Below are positions 1-7,651 of a stretch of DNA of 29,237 nucleotides, piece after piece (the first letter of the stretch is position 1; each line of letters begins with the position of its first letter). Position numbers and translations under genes: made by a program. The notes under the pieces were generated by a model. It was not told the DNA's origin. It searched no databases and saw only the letters and a list, made by a program, of their open reading frames with translations. The stretch spans positions 1-29,237 of the forward strand of contig UQMD01000025.1 in assembly GCA_900542155.1 (NCBI GenBank). Direction: 5' to 3'. The stretch is from an uncultured Collinsella sp. GTDB taxonomy: Bacteria > Actinomycetota > Coriobacteriia > Coriobacteriales > Coriobacteriaceae.

Positions 1-715
1 TCGGGACGCGCTGGGCGGCACCGATGAGCTTACCGTTGAGCTCGGGGAGAACCAGGCCGATAGCCTTGGCAGCACCGGTGGTGTTGGGGACGATGTTGAC
101 GGCGCAGGCGCGGCTACGACGCTTGTTGCCCTTGCGCTGCGGGCCGTCGAGCGGCATCTGGTCGCCGGTCCAGGCGTGAATGGTGGTCATGATGCCGGAC
201 ACGATGGGAGCGAAGTCGTTCAGACCCTTGGCCATCGGGGCGAGGCAGTTGGTGGTGCAGGAAGCAGCGGAGATGATGTTGTCCTCAGCGGTCAGCGTCT
301 CGTGGTTGACGTTGTACACGATGGTGGGCAGATCGCTGCCGGCCGGAGCGGAGATGACGACCTTCTTGGCGCCAGCGTTGATGTGGGCCTGAGCCTTAGC
401 CTTGCTGGTGTAGAAGCCGGTGCACTCGAGAACGACGTCGACGTCGAGGTCGCCCCAAGGCAGGTTGTTGGCGTCGGCCTCCTTGTAGATCTTGATCTCC
501 TTGCCGTCAACGGTGATGGAATCCTCGCCAGCAACGACCTCGTGATCGCGAGCGTAGTTGCCCTGCGTGGAGTCGTACTTCAGCAGGTAAGCGAGCATAT
601 CGGGAGAGGTGAGGTCGTTGATAGCGACGATCTCGGAGCCCTCATGACCGAACATCTGACGGAAAGCCAGACGACCGATGCGACCGAAGCCGTTAATAGC
701 AACCTTTACTGCCAT
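1..715 (-). CDS. gap: Type I glyceraldehyde-3-phosphate dehydrogenase, 3' end cut by window edge
   Basis: Glycolytic enzyme that oxidises and phosphorylates glyceraldehyde-3-phosphate to 1,3-bisphosphoglycerate with NAD+. The 238 visible residues begin MAVKVAINGFGRIGR, the Rossmann dinucleotide-binding start. The acid of AIND at about residue 34 favours NAD over NADP. The active-site signature SCTTNC carries the catalytic Cys at residue 153, and the partner His is in TTIHAWTGD at about 180. Roughly 100 C-terminal residues of a usual ~335 lie beyond base 1. The ATG is preceded by AAAGGAG at good spacing, which fixes the start. It lies downstream of whiA with a 193-bp AT-rich gap that probably holds its own promoter, consistent with high glycolytic expression. 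Identity is secure. Confidence 0.97.
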   Translation of the reverse strand, partial: MAVKVAINGFGRIGRLAFRQMFGHEGSEIVAINDLTSPDMLAYLLKYDSTQGNYARDHEVVAGEDSITVDGKEIKIYKEADANNLPWGDLDVDVVLECTGFYTSKAKAQAHINAGAKKVVISAPAGSDLPTIVYNVNHETLTAEDNIISAASCTTNCLAPMAKGLNDFAPIVSGIMTTIHAWTGDQMPLDGPQRKGNKRRSRACAVNIVPNTTGAAKAIGLVLPELNGKLIGAAQRVP

Positions 716-779
716 TGTGTCTCCTTTCGTAAGGCCCCCGCAAGCTACAGCGCCCGCCGTTGAGGCCCACAAACTAACC

Positions 780-870
780 ACTCGCCTAATATACCTTTTT
801 TTTGACTTGAATTTCACGAGAATGCTCGAAATTGAAAATCAAATTTACGTTAAAACGTTTTAAAGAATAA
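780..870 (-). promoter_or_regulatory. Candidate gap promoter region with an AACGTT palindrome
   Basis: The 193-bp gap between whiA and gap is far more AT-rich than its surroundings. Read on the minus strand it has a -10-like TATATT at 788-793, with only a weak -35 candidate (TGAAAT) 17 bases upstream. A perfect 14-bp palindrome, TTAAAACGTTTTAA, lies at 850-863; its core resembles LacI-family/CcpA-type (cre) operators. The palindrome is seen directly; promoter and operator roles are inferred. I see no convincing terminator for whiA here. Confidence 0.4.
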
Positions 871-908
871 AATAGCAGCTAAATCCGTATATACGCCGAT
901 GCTTTAAA

Positions 909-1838
909 CTACCTGTTTGCTTCAATGAGCTTTTCAAGCCTCAAAACTCGATGGTAGAGGGCTGACTTCGACAAGGGAGGGTCAGCCATCTCCCCCAAAT
1001 CACGCAGCGACAGATCGGGATAGCGCTCGCGCAGGTCGCAAAAGACCGCCAAGGCATCCGGAAGCGCATCGCGAAGGTCACGCTGCTCGAGCTCATCGAT
1101 AAGCGCAAGCTGATGTTGGGCAGCACCGGCGCTTCTGGTCTGGTTGGCGAGCTCGGCGTTCACGCGACGGTTCACATCGTTCTTAACCAACTTGACCGCG
1201 CGCGCCTCCTCAATCTCGGCAACGCTGCGCTTGGCACCAATCAGCTTTAATAAATGCTCGATTTCCTCGGCGCTCTTAATGTATACGGCATATGACCCCC
1301 GCCGTGCATTAACACGAGCATGGACCCCAATCTGCCCCAACAGGTCGCAAAGCCCCTTAGCATATTGCTCGCCCTGCACCGCGATCTCCAAATGAAAATC
1401 GCCGCGTGGATCGGCCACGAAGCCGCCCGCGATGAGCGCGCCGCGGATGTAGGCAAGCCTGCAGCAGGGACGGGCAACGATGTGTCGGGGAACACCAGCG
1501 ACGAGCCCTCCCCTGCGGTCTAGAATGCCCAGCAGCACCAGAGCCTTGTCCAGGTCGGGTTGATCGGGCAGGGTAATGAGATAGTTACGGACCTTATGCA
1601 AGACCGATTTACGAACGGTGAATTCCGTTTTGAGCTTAAGGATGCGATGCGTCAGCGTGATCATCGTGCGCGCGACGGCTCCCGTCTCGGTCGCGACCGT
1701 CAAACGATACCGCCCGGAGCCGGCCAACGAAAGCGTACCGCTCACACGCGTCAGGGCGGCAAGCGTCGACAAATCGCAGTATTCACATTCGGGTTCGCAG
1801 CGCGCAAGCTCGTCGCGCACCTCAGCGGTAAACGACAT
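909..1838 (-). CDS. whiA: DNA-binding protein WhiA
   Basis: WhiA is a Gram-positive DNA-binding protein, known from Streptomyces sporulation and from cell-division control in Bacillus. The 309-residue length is typical. The N-terminal two thirds match the LAGLIDADG homing-endonuclease-like fold that has lost nuclease activity (for example RGALIAGGFVADPRGDFHLE near residues 131-151). The C-terminal ~85 residues form the helix-turn-helix domain (LRERYPDLSLRDLGEMADPP, then SKSALYHR). The ATG lies 6 bases after the rapZ stop, so the two are probably co-transcribed. The usual companion yvcK, often found between rapZ and whiA, is missing. Its role in a non-sporulating gut actinobacterium is not evident from sequence. 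Confidence 0.95.
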   Translation of the reverse strand: MSFTAEVRDELARCEPECEYCDLSTLAALTRVSGTLSLAGSGRYRLTVATETGAVARTMITLTHRILKLKTEFTVRKSVLHKVRNYLITLPDQPDLDKALVLLGILDRRGGLVAGVPRHIVARPCCRLAYIRGALIAGGFVADPRGDFHLEIAVQGEQYAKGLCDLLGQIGVHARVNARRGSYAVYIKSAEEIEHLLKLIGAKRSVAEIEEARAVKLVKNDVNRRVNAELANQTRSAGAAQHQLALIDELEQRDLRDALPDALAVFCDLRERYPDLSLRDLGEMADPPLSKSALYHRVLRLEKLIEANR

Positions 1839-1844
1839 GCAGGC

Positions 1845-2747
1845 CTATGCCTTCGTGTTGGCGCGCGACAGGTCGCGGTGGGAGATGCTCACGTGATACT
1901 GGGTGCCTTCCAGGTAACGGGCCGTGGCCTCGGCAATGGCGACGCTACGGTGCTGTCCGCCCGTGCAGCCGATGGCGATAGAAAGCTGCGGTTTACCCTC
2001 CGCGATATAGCCCGGCATCACCGTATCGAGCAGCTGTGTCCAAGCCTTCCAAAACTCCTGCGTCTTGGGATGGTCCAGAACAAAATCGGAGACCTTTTTA
2101 TCGAGACCGGTCATCGTGCGCATCTCGGGATCGTAGAACGGATTGGGCAGGAAGCGGACGTCGATCATAATGTCCGCCTCGACGGGCATGCCGTGCTTAA
2201 AGCCAAACGAGAACACATGGACGTCCATGAGCTGTTGGTCGGACAGTTCGGAAAATGCCATACGTAGCTTGTTGCGCAGCGCAGAGGTGCGCAGACGGCT
2301 CGTGTCGATAATCATATCGGCTCGATCGCGCACGCCCTGCAGCTGAAGGCGCTCGCGCTGAATGGCATCGGCCGTAGTCTCCCCCGGCTTGGCAATGGGA
2401 TGACGGCGGCGATTTTCGCTGTAGCGACGAATCAGCACCTCGTCAGAAGCCTCCAGGAACACGATGTCGCAGCTCATCTCGCGCTCTTCGAGCGCGGCGA
2501 CCGCATCGAGCAACTCGTCAAACAGTCCCTGGCTACGCAAATCGCAGGTGACGGCGAGATGCCTGCCCACGCCCGTATTGATGCCGACGAGCTCGGCAAG
2601 CTGGGCGATGAGACGCGGAGGCAGGTTATCAATGCAAAAATAGCCCATGTCCTCGAACACGTGCATGGCCTGTGTGCGGCCCGATCCGGACATTCCGGTG
2701 ATGATGACGATATCGGGGATGCGCTCCGAGCGCTCCGCCGCATCCAT
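1845..2747 (-). CDS. rapZ: RNase adapter / nucleotide-binding protein RapZ (YvcJ family)
   Basis: P-loop protein of the RapZ/YvcJ family. In E. coli RapZ senses glucosamine-6-phosphate and directs small-RNA decay that controls GlmS; in other phyla the role is less clear. Visible are the Walker A GMSGSGRT at residues 18-25, FCIDNLPP shortly after, and the conserved C-terminal GCTGGQHRS at about 260-268. I start at the ATG at 2747 (300 residues), preceded by GGGAG at ideal spacing. An ATG at 2765 with an upstream GGGAGG is an alternative. A TTG reading from 2801 is unlikely because it lies inside a terminator hairpin. The gene is followed directly by whiA. Its position just after a sialic-acid operon that feeds GlcNAc-6-phosphate is suggestive but may be coincidence. 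Confidence 0.95.
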   Translation of the reverse strand: MDAAERSERIPDIVIITGMSGSGRTQAMHVFEDMGYFCIDNLPPRLIAQLAELVGINTGVGRHLAVTCDLRSQGLFDELLDAVAALEEREMSCDIVFLEASDEVLIRRYSENRRRHPIAKPGETTADAIQRERLQLQGVRDRADMIIDTSRLRTSALRNKLRMAFSELSDQQLMDVHVFSFGFKHGMPVEADIMIDVRFLPNPFYDPEMRTMTGLDKKVSDFVLDHPKTQEFWKAWTQLLDTVMPGYIAEGKPQLSIAIGCTGGQHRSVAIAEATARYLEGTQYHVSISHRDLSRANTKA

Positions 2748-2775
2748 GGCATCTCCCTTTTGCATGTGCTGCCTC

Positions 2776-2815
2776 CCAAAAACAAGCGCGGGACCCAGCA
2801 ACCCGGATCCCGCGC
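2776..2815 (-). terminator. Rho-independent terminator of the nan operon
   Basis: On the minus strand an 8-bp perfect stem, GCGCGGGA (2808-2815) with TCCCGCGC (2786-2793), extends by two more G-C pairs around an A bulge and closes on a short loop. The run TTGTTTTT follows immediately. It lies between the nanE stop and the rapZ start and separates the catabolic operon from rapZ-whiA. Confidence 0.85.
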
Positions 2816-2866
2816 GGTCAATTGCCTATATTGAGTATACCGCCCCGAGCGGATACGAGGCCTGTC

Positions 2867-3553
2867 TTACGCCTCAAGCGCAGCCTTGAACCAACTTGTA
2901 ATACTCGTGGGGTGCGTGATGGCGGTGCCGACGACAACGGCCCAGGCGCCAGCATCGATCGCGGCGCGAGCCTCCTCGGGCGTATGCACGCGACCCTCGC
3001 AGATGATGGGAAGGCCGGGGAATTCCTCGGTCGCCTGACGCAGGAGCGGCAGGTCGGGGCCATCGGCCATGGTGCAGTCGATAGCGGCGACACCGTGAGA
3101 GAGCGTGGTAGATACCAGGTCGAAGCCCATATCAACCGCACGGCGAATGTCCTCGATGGTGGCACAATCCGCCATCAGGAGCACACCCTCCTCGTGCAGC
3201 GGACGGAAGGAATCCTCGACCGTCTTGCCATCGGGGCGCGGACGATCGGTGGCGTCGATCGCCACGATATCGGCACCGGCAGCAACGCAGGCGCGGGCGT
3301 GACGCAGCGTCGGCGTGATGTAAACGCCCTCGTGTCCATCCTTCCACAGGCCGATGACGGGAACCTCACAGCGACCCTTAATGGCGGCAATGTCGGCAAG
3401 GCCCTGGCAGCGAATGGCGGCGGCGCCGCCGAGTTCGCAAGCGCGAGACATTTGAGCCATGGTCTCGGGCGTACGAAGCGGCTCGCCCATATACGCCTGA
3501 ACGCTCACGACGAGCTTACCCTTCAGGGATTGAATCAAAGGATCGACGGTCAT
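2867..3553 (-). CDS. nanE: N-acylglucosamine-6-phosphate 2-epimerase NanE
   Basis: Cytoplasmic TIM-barrel enzyme that converts ManNAc-6-phosphate to GlcNAc-6-phosphate, the last nan-specific step of sialic acid breakdown. The 228-residue length is normal for the family. Recognisable segments are GGAAAIRCQG (43-51), PVIGLWKDGHEGVYITPT (65-82) with the probable catalytic Lys71, DIVAIDATDRPRPDG (95-109), ADC (128-130), LVSTTLSHG (146-154) and PIICEGRVHTPEEA (182-195) with the probable acidic residue Glu186. The ATG has an AAAGG about 10 bases upstream. It is the last gene of the operon and follows the ROK kinase across a perfect 11-bp hairpin. The pairing with a lyase and a kinase supports the assignment. 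Confidence 0.95.
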   Translation of the reverse strand: MTVDPLIQSLKGKLVVSVQAYMGEPLRTPETMAQMSRACELGGAAAIRCQGLADIAAIKGRCEVPVIGLWKDGHEGVYITPTLRHARACVAAGADIVAIDATDRPRPDGKTVEDSFRPLHEEGVLLMADCATIEDIRRAVDMGFDLVSTTLSHGVAAIDCTMADGPDLPLLRQATEEFPGLPIICEGRVHTPEEARAAIDAGAWAVVVGTAITHPTSITSWFKAALEA

Positions 3554-3576
3554 AAGGCTGCAACCTTTCTCAGAAC

Positions 3577-3607
3577 AGCCTCCCGAGGCGTGTTGTCTCG
3601 GGAGGCT
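3577..3607 (-). repeat. Intercistronic perfect 11-bp stem-loop between kinase and nanE
   Basis: AGCCTCCCGAG (3577-3587) and its exact complement CTCGGGAGGCT (3597-3607) enclose a 9-base loop. No U-run follows on the minus strand, so it is more likely an mRNA processing or stability element, or a partial attenuator, than a full terminator. It sits about 25 bases upstream of the nanE start. Confidence 0.6.
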
Positions 3608-3623
3608 CCTACAGCAGATACGT

Positions 3624-4589
3624 TTACTTTAACGAAGCGAGAAGATGCTCGGCGGCACCGATGAGCGGAGCATCGCCCTCCAGAGACCCGATGAGAATCG
3701 GCGTGTCCTGGAGCGGATCGAGCGCCTGGCTGGCATAGCCCTCGTGCACCGAATCCTTCCACGTCTGCGAACGCCAATCGGGACCCTGATGAATTACGCC
3801 GCCCGAAAGCACGATGACCTCTGGATCCAGAATATTGGCAAGCGAGCCCAAGCTGGCGCCCAGCGCAAAGCCGGCGTCATGGATGACCTCGGTCGCCTTT
3901 GCGTCGCCAGCACGACACAGGTCGTTCACATCGCGACCGACCGAAGGACGGCTGGGGTCGACGCGGCCAAAACGCTCATCGTACATTCGACCAATGGAAG
4001 TGCCCGAAGCAACCGACTCCAGATGGCCGGAACGCCCGCAGGCGCAGGGAATGCCGGCGGCAGCCGAGCACTCGATGTGGCCCATATGGCCGGCAGCACC
4101 ATGGAAGCCCTGCATCACGCGGCCGTTCTCGACATATGCGCCGCCGATGCCCGTGCCGATGCCAAGACACAAGACGGAGAACTTGCCCTTGCCGACGCCC
4201 CAGTGGGCCTCGCCCAGAGCATGAGCCTGCACGTCGCCTACGACGGCAACGGGAAGACCGAGGTCCTCGCGCAGACGCGGCCCCAACTGAACGCCGGACC
4301 AGCCGGGCATGATCTCATTGGCATACGCGATGGCGCCCGTCTTGGGATCGACGACGCCGGCGGCACCGATACCGACGCCAAGGACCTCGACATCGGGATT
4401 CGACTCGAGAGCAGCCTTGATGGACGCCTCGATACGCTGGAATACGGCCTCGCCGCCCTCCTGGGCCTCGGTAGGAACCTCGGCCTCAAAAACGGGATGG
4501 GGCACGCTGCCGTCAGCCGTGTACTCCATGATGGCAGTCGCGATCTTAGTTCCGCCGATATCGACAGAGCAGACGTACTTGTTCTCCAT
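3624..4589 (-). CDS. nanK: ROK-family sugar kinase, probable N-acetylmannosamine kinase NanK
   Basis: Predicted to phosphorylate ManNAc to ManNAc-6-phosphate with ATP in the cytoplasm. The 321-residue protein has the phosphate-binding DIGGTK (10-15), a catalytic-base position in VVGDVQAHALGE (Asp119), the glycine-rich CLGIGTGIGG (141-150), and the ROK zinc region GHMGH (167-171) followed by CACGRSGHLE (182-191). The third zinc Cys of the common CxCGxxGCxE motif is His189 here, a variant that, from memory, also occurs in other actinobacterial ROK kinases. ROK specificity cannot be read from sequence alone (glucose, GlcNAc or ManNAc); the assignment rests on its place between nanA and nanE. AAGGAG 6 bases before the ATG fixes the start. 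Confidence 0.85.
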   Translation of the reverse strand: MENKYVCSVDIGGTKIATAIMEYTADGSVPHPVFEAEVPTEAQEGGEAVFQRIEASIKAALESNPDVEVLGVGIGAAGVVDPKTGAIAYANEIMPGWSGVQLGPRLREDLGLPVAVVGDVQAHALGEAHWGVGKGKFSVLCLGIGTGIGGAYVENGRVMQGFHGAAGHMGHIECSAAAGIPCACGRSGHLESVASGTSIGRMYDERFGRVDPSRPSVGRDVNDLCRAGDAKATEVIHDAGFALGASLGSLANILDPEVIVLSGGVIHQGPDWRSQTWKDSVHEGYASQALDPLQDTPILIGSLEGDAPLIGAAEHLLASLK

Positions 4590-4680
4590 GTCGCTCTCCT
4601 TAGGAGATAAATAACAACTACAGGAAATGAAGGCGGTGTTATCGCCGCAACTTGGTAAAGGTTTCCCAGGTGCCCGAGGT

Positions 4681-4738
4681 TGGGGTGAAAGTGGTCGGGC
4701 GTTGACCTAATGGGTCACGCCCGACCACTTGAGCCCCA
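4681..4738 (-). repeat. Very long intercistronic stem-loop between nanA and the kinase gene
   Basis: The two halves fold on each other almost completely. TGGGG (4681-4685) pairs with CCCCA (4734-4738). After a 3x3 internal loop, 13 bp from 4689-4701 pair with 4718-4730. After one bulged T, TGACC (4703-4707) pairs with GGTCA (4713-4717). About 23 pairs in 58 bases makes it the most stable-looking structure in the operon. There is no clear U-run on the minus strand, so I favour an mRNA stability or processing role, with partial termination as the alternative. Confidence 0.65.
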
Positions 4739-4760
4739 AGATCGGGTGCCTGGGGAAGCT

Positions 4761-5681
4761 TTACAGGAGACCGTTGTCCTGAAGGACCTTCTTAATCGCC
4801 TCGACGTTCTCGCCGGTCATGGCCTTCACCGGGCGCGGCATGGTCGGGCTGTCGAAGATGCCCATGAGGTTCATAGCAGTCTTGAAGGCGCCAACGCCAC
4901 CGGCATAGCCCTGGACGCCAGAGGTGACATCCCAGATGTGCGAAATCTCATTGAGGCGATCCTGCTCGGCCTTGACGGTAGCCCAGTCACCAGCCTGGGC
5001 GGCCTTCCACTGACGCACGTAGCCCTCGGGCTCAACGTTGGCGAGACCCGGGACGGAACCGTCGGCGCCACCGAGGTAGGCGCCGTCGACAACAACCTCA
5101 TGACCGGTGAGGATGCTCATCGGATGTCCGTTCTTCTCGTTCTCCTGAACGAGGTAGCGGAACGAGATGTCATCACCCGAGGAATCCTTGACGCCGGCCA
5201 GAACGCCCTCGGCGCCGAGCTTGGCAAGGAGCTTCCAGGGGAGCTTGGTGTGGACGCACACGGGGATGTCGTAGGCGAAGATGGGCAGGTCGAGTTCCTC
5301 ATGCAGGATGCGGAAGTGCTCCTCGACCTCGGTCATGCCCTGCAGAGCATAGAACGGGCAGGTGGCGACAAGCGCATCGGCGCCCAGCTCCTGAGCGACC
5401 TTGCCGTGCTCGATCATGCGCTCGGTCTCGGTGTCGATGATGCCGACCAGAACGGGAACGCGGTGGTCGACGATACGGACGGCCTCGGCGATGATCTGAC
5501 GGCGACGCTCGTCGGTGGAGAAGACAACCTCGCCCGAGGAGCCCAGGAAGAACAAGCCATCGACGCCGGCATCGATCATGCGGTTGATGCTGCGCTCAAA
5601 GGAGGCAACATCGAGCTGGTGGTCTTCGGTATCGGGAACAACGACGGGAGGGATAACGCCGGTGAATTTCTGAGTTGCCAC
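4761..5681 (-). CDS. nanA: Probable N-acetylneuraminate lyase (DapA/NanA family aldolase)
   Basis: Class I aldolase of the DHDPS/NAL superfamily, predicted to split N-acetylneuraminate into ManNAc and pyruvate through a Schiff base. In the 306-residue reading the carboxylate-binding GSSGE is at 47-51, the active-site Tyr137 lies in FAYDIP, and the Schiff-base Lys165 lies in LAGVKDSSGD; these positions equal those reported for E. coli NanA. I start at GTG 5681, preceded by AAGGAG with 6-base spacing; a longer reading to 5765 adds 28 low-complexity residues without family similarity. The family also holds dihydrodipicolinate synthase and keto-acid aldolases, so the substrate call depends on the adjoining nanK and nanE. 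Confidence 0.85.
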   Translation of the reverse strand: MATQKFTGVIPPVVVPDTEDHQLDVASFERSINRMIDAGVDGLFFLGSSGEVVFSTDERRRQIIAEAVRIVDHRVPVLVGIIDTETERMIEHGKVAQELGADALVATCPFYALQGMTEVEEHFRILHEELDLPIFAYDIPVCVHTKLPWKLLAKLGAEGVLAGVKDSSGDDISFRYLVQENEKNGHPMSILTGHEVVVDGAYLGGADGSVPGLANVEPEGYVRQWKAAQAGDWATVKAEQDRLNEISHIWDVTSGVQGYAGGVGAFKTAMNLMGIFDSPTMPRPVKAMTGENVEAIKKVLQDNGLL

Positions 5682-5749
5682 AAGAATCTCCTTAGCTGTC
5701 TGGCGGGCAGCCCTATGCCGCCCACTCTTGTTGGCAGTGTCCAGGCCGT

Positions 5750-6601
5750 CTAGGCCAAAGAACACGGGTAGAACGTTTGGTTAAAGAAGTCGACGACTTT
5801 GTTTTCGAACGCATTGATGCGCTCGTGAGCGTATTTTGCATAGATGATATGCCTCCGGTCACACTCAAGACCGTTGAATACGGCAAACTGATCCTTGGGA
5901 TCGCTCACGGTATCCATAAGCGATGTGCCCATGAGCACCGATCCGCGCACCCGAGACGACAGCGCCTCGAGGCCGCCAGGAAGCGGATTGGCAACCGCCG
6001 TGCAGGCGAGGCCCCGCTCGTCCAGAGCAGAAACCGCCAGCGCGACTCCGCCGCCAAGGCCCTCGCCCCATGCAAAGATGCGGTCGGGGTCCACGCCATC
6101 AAGATTGCGCGCCACCTTCGCCATCGCGCAACCCCAACGGACGCGCTTGACAAAAGCAGGAGAGGCAATCCCCTGCTGCAGCTCGCTGGATCCAATCGCC
6201 TCATCGTCCAGCGCAAGCACGGCATATCCCATGGCCGCAAACCTCGTCATGTGATGCCATCCCCGCACGGGTCGGTCGATGTCGTGAAACATCAGACATA
6301 GCGGCACAAGCTCGGATGCTCGGGCGCGACCGGCAGGCTCAATCAAGCGTGCGTGGACCACATCGCCACCAAGCTCAAAGGAAACCTCGGAGTAGCGGGC
6401 ATACGGATTGGCGAAATCGATCACCGTAATACTCGGCCCGCAAACCTCAAGGTCCGAAGCGGCTATCTCTAATTCGGAAACATCCGCAGAAGCATCACCG
6501 CGCCAATCCCGGAAATCAGCGAGCCTTGACGAGACCGTTCCGGGAATCCCCACAAGGTCGGAGACAATCAGCTCATTGACATTGCTCTCGCACTTAGACA
6601 T
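5750..6601 (-). CDS. AXE1-like alpha/beta hydrolase paralogue lacking the nucleophile Ser (probable pseudo-esterase)
   Basis: The 283-residue protein is a diverged copy of the esterase encoded just upstream. The C-terminal blocks align closely: GTSLMDTVSDP..QFAVFNGLEC..RH (about 225-251) against GTGTADTVCPP..QFAVYNNLTC..RH. The catalytic Asp (Asp230) and His (His259, in KYAHERI) are kept. The nucleophile elbow GASQGGG of the partner reads GEGLGGG here, so the Ser position is Gly181 (codon at 6059-6061), and the segment after the elbow is about 40 residues shorter. The reading frame is intact and its ATG overlaps the upstream stop by 8 bases, so it is translated rather than decayed. Possible roles are a non-catalytic subunit or sugar-binding partner of the active esterase; this is inference. 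Confidence 0.75.
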   Translation of the reverse strand: MSKCESNVNELIVSDLVGIPGTVSSRLADFRDWRGDASADVSELEIAASDLEVCGPSITVIDFANPYARYSEVSFELGGDVVHARLIEPAGRARASELVPLCLMFHDIDRPVRGWHHMTRFAAMGYAVLALDDEAIGSSELQQGIASPAFVKRVRWGCAMAKVARNLDGVDPDRIFAWGEGLGGGVALAVSALDERGLACTAVANPLPGGLEALSSRVRGSVLMGTSLMDTVSDPKDQFAVFNGLECDRRHIIYAKYAHERINAFENKVVDFFNQTFYPCSLA

Positions 6602-7571
6602 AAGCCTCCCCTCCCTTGCAGAAAAACGGAATGATCAGATCGTCAAAATCCTGAATCTCCTCGTGGCCAAAGCCTTCAAAGAACTCATGACGCTTTTCAC
6701 AGGTCAGGTTGTTATAGACCGCAAACTGCGTCGCTGGCGGACAGACGGTATCGGCTGTGCCGGTGCCAAACAGCACGGGGCATTTGACCATAGGGGCAAA
6801 GTTCTTGGAATCGAAGTACGCCAGCTTGGCATAGGCTACGTCGATACGAGTCGAGTCCTCGTCAAACCAGCGAGACCAATAGCGCAGGCCCTCGTAGGCA
6901 ATGTCGTCGGCATCCAAATCCCAGACCAGGCGGAAATCCGACAGGAAGGGATAGAGGATGGCGGCGCGATTGATAAGCTCGCTGTTAAGTGCACAGGTCG
7001 CAATGCCCAAACCGCCGCCCTGCGACGCGCCGTTCACAAACACACGGGCAAGATCGATGCCCTCGAGCTCGCGAACGATGCGGCACAGGATGCGAATATC
7101 TTGGTGCAAGCGGACATAGTAGAGGTTGGCCGGGTCGCCGTCGATACCGGCGACGATATGGCCCGCGACCGTTGTGCCCTCAAATCCACCAATGTCCTCG
7201 GAGGGACCTCCTTGGCCGGGGCAGTCGAGGGCGATGAGTGCCATGCCCATGCCCGCAAACGACGCCTGCTCAAACCAGCTGCGGCTTGCACCCGGATACC
7301 CATGGAACTGAAGTACCAATGGCACGGGCTCGTCCGAGACGGGTTTAAGGTACTTGGCATGCAGGCGAGCGCCACACATGCCGGTATACCAGAGGTCGAA
7401 AAGCTGGCAGGTCACGGCATCGGTGACCGATGCCGTCTCGATCGCATAGTCAAGCCCGACGGCGTCGGCCTCGGCCATGCGATCCTTCCAAAAGAGATCG
7501 AAATCTGATGGACGGGGCATGGCGCCTCGATATTCACCAAATTGCTGTTGCAGCTCCTGAGCACTTGGCAT
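6594..7571 (-). CDS. AXE1-family acetyl esterase (acetylxylan esterase / cephalosporin-C deacetylase type), possible sialate O-acetylesterase
   Basis: Alpha/beta hydrolase predicted to remove O-acetyl groups from sugars. In the 325-residue reading FHGYPG (89-94) is the oxyanion region, LDCPGQGGPSED (115-126) is typical of AXE1 proteins, GASQGG (181-186) holds nucleophile Ser183, Asp274 lies in GTGTADTVCPP, and His303 lies in FGHEEI. I see no signal peptide, so it should act in the cytoplasm on imported substrate. AXE1-type esterases have been linked to sialic acid de-O-acetylation in Streptococcus pneumoniae; together with the nan genes this suggests that O-acetylated sialic acid is the substrate, though xylan or other sugars remain possible. 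The start is ATG 7571; no ideal ribosome site is seen, and a TTG at 7586 is the alternative. Confidence 0.85.
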   Translation of the reverse strand: MPSAQELQQQFGEYRGAMPRPSDFDLFWKDRMAEADAVGLDYAIETASVTDAVTCQLFDLWYTGMCGARLHAKYLKPVSDEPVPLVLQFHGYPGASRSWFEQASFAGMGMALIALDCPGQGGPSEDIGGFEGTTVAGHIVAGIDGDPANLYYVRLHQDIRILCRIVRELEGIDLARVFVNGASQGGGLGIATCALNSELINRAAILYPFLSDFRLVWDLDADDIAYEGLRYWSRWFDEDSTRIDVAYAKLAYFDSKNFAPMVKCPVLFGTGTADTVCPPATQFAVYNNLTCEKRHEFFEGFGHEEIQDFDDLIIPFFCKGGEAYV

Positions 7572-7607
7572 GGCTCGTGAACCCAACCTTTCGAAATCGC
7601 AACGGAG

Positions 7608-7635
7608 GTGCGCCCGGCAAGGGAACCGGGCGCAC
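7608..7635 (-). repeat. Intercistronic perfect 10-bp stem-loop between the ATPase and esterase genes
   Basis: GTGCGCCCGG (7608-7617) pairs perfectly with CCGGGCGCAC (7626-7635) around an 8-base loop. It lacks a U-run on the minus strand. It sits in the 80-base gap between the transporter ATPase gene and the esterase gene, like the other GC-rich hairpins in this operon. Confidence 0.6.
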
Positions 7636-7651
7636 GGGAGGGAAAGCGAGA

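Noticed and set aside
4594..4608. Palindrome CTCCTAAGGAG before the kinase start
   Set aside because: It is the ribosome binding site with a chance complementary flank; too short to argue for a translational switch.
5682..5765. 28-residue N-terminal extension of the lyase reading (start at 5765)
   Set aside because: AAGGAG at ideal distance before the GTG at 5681 and the family's normal N-terminus argue for the shorter form; the extension has no similarity.
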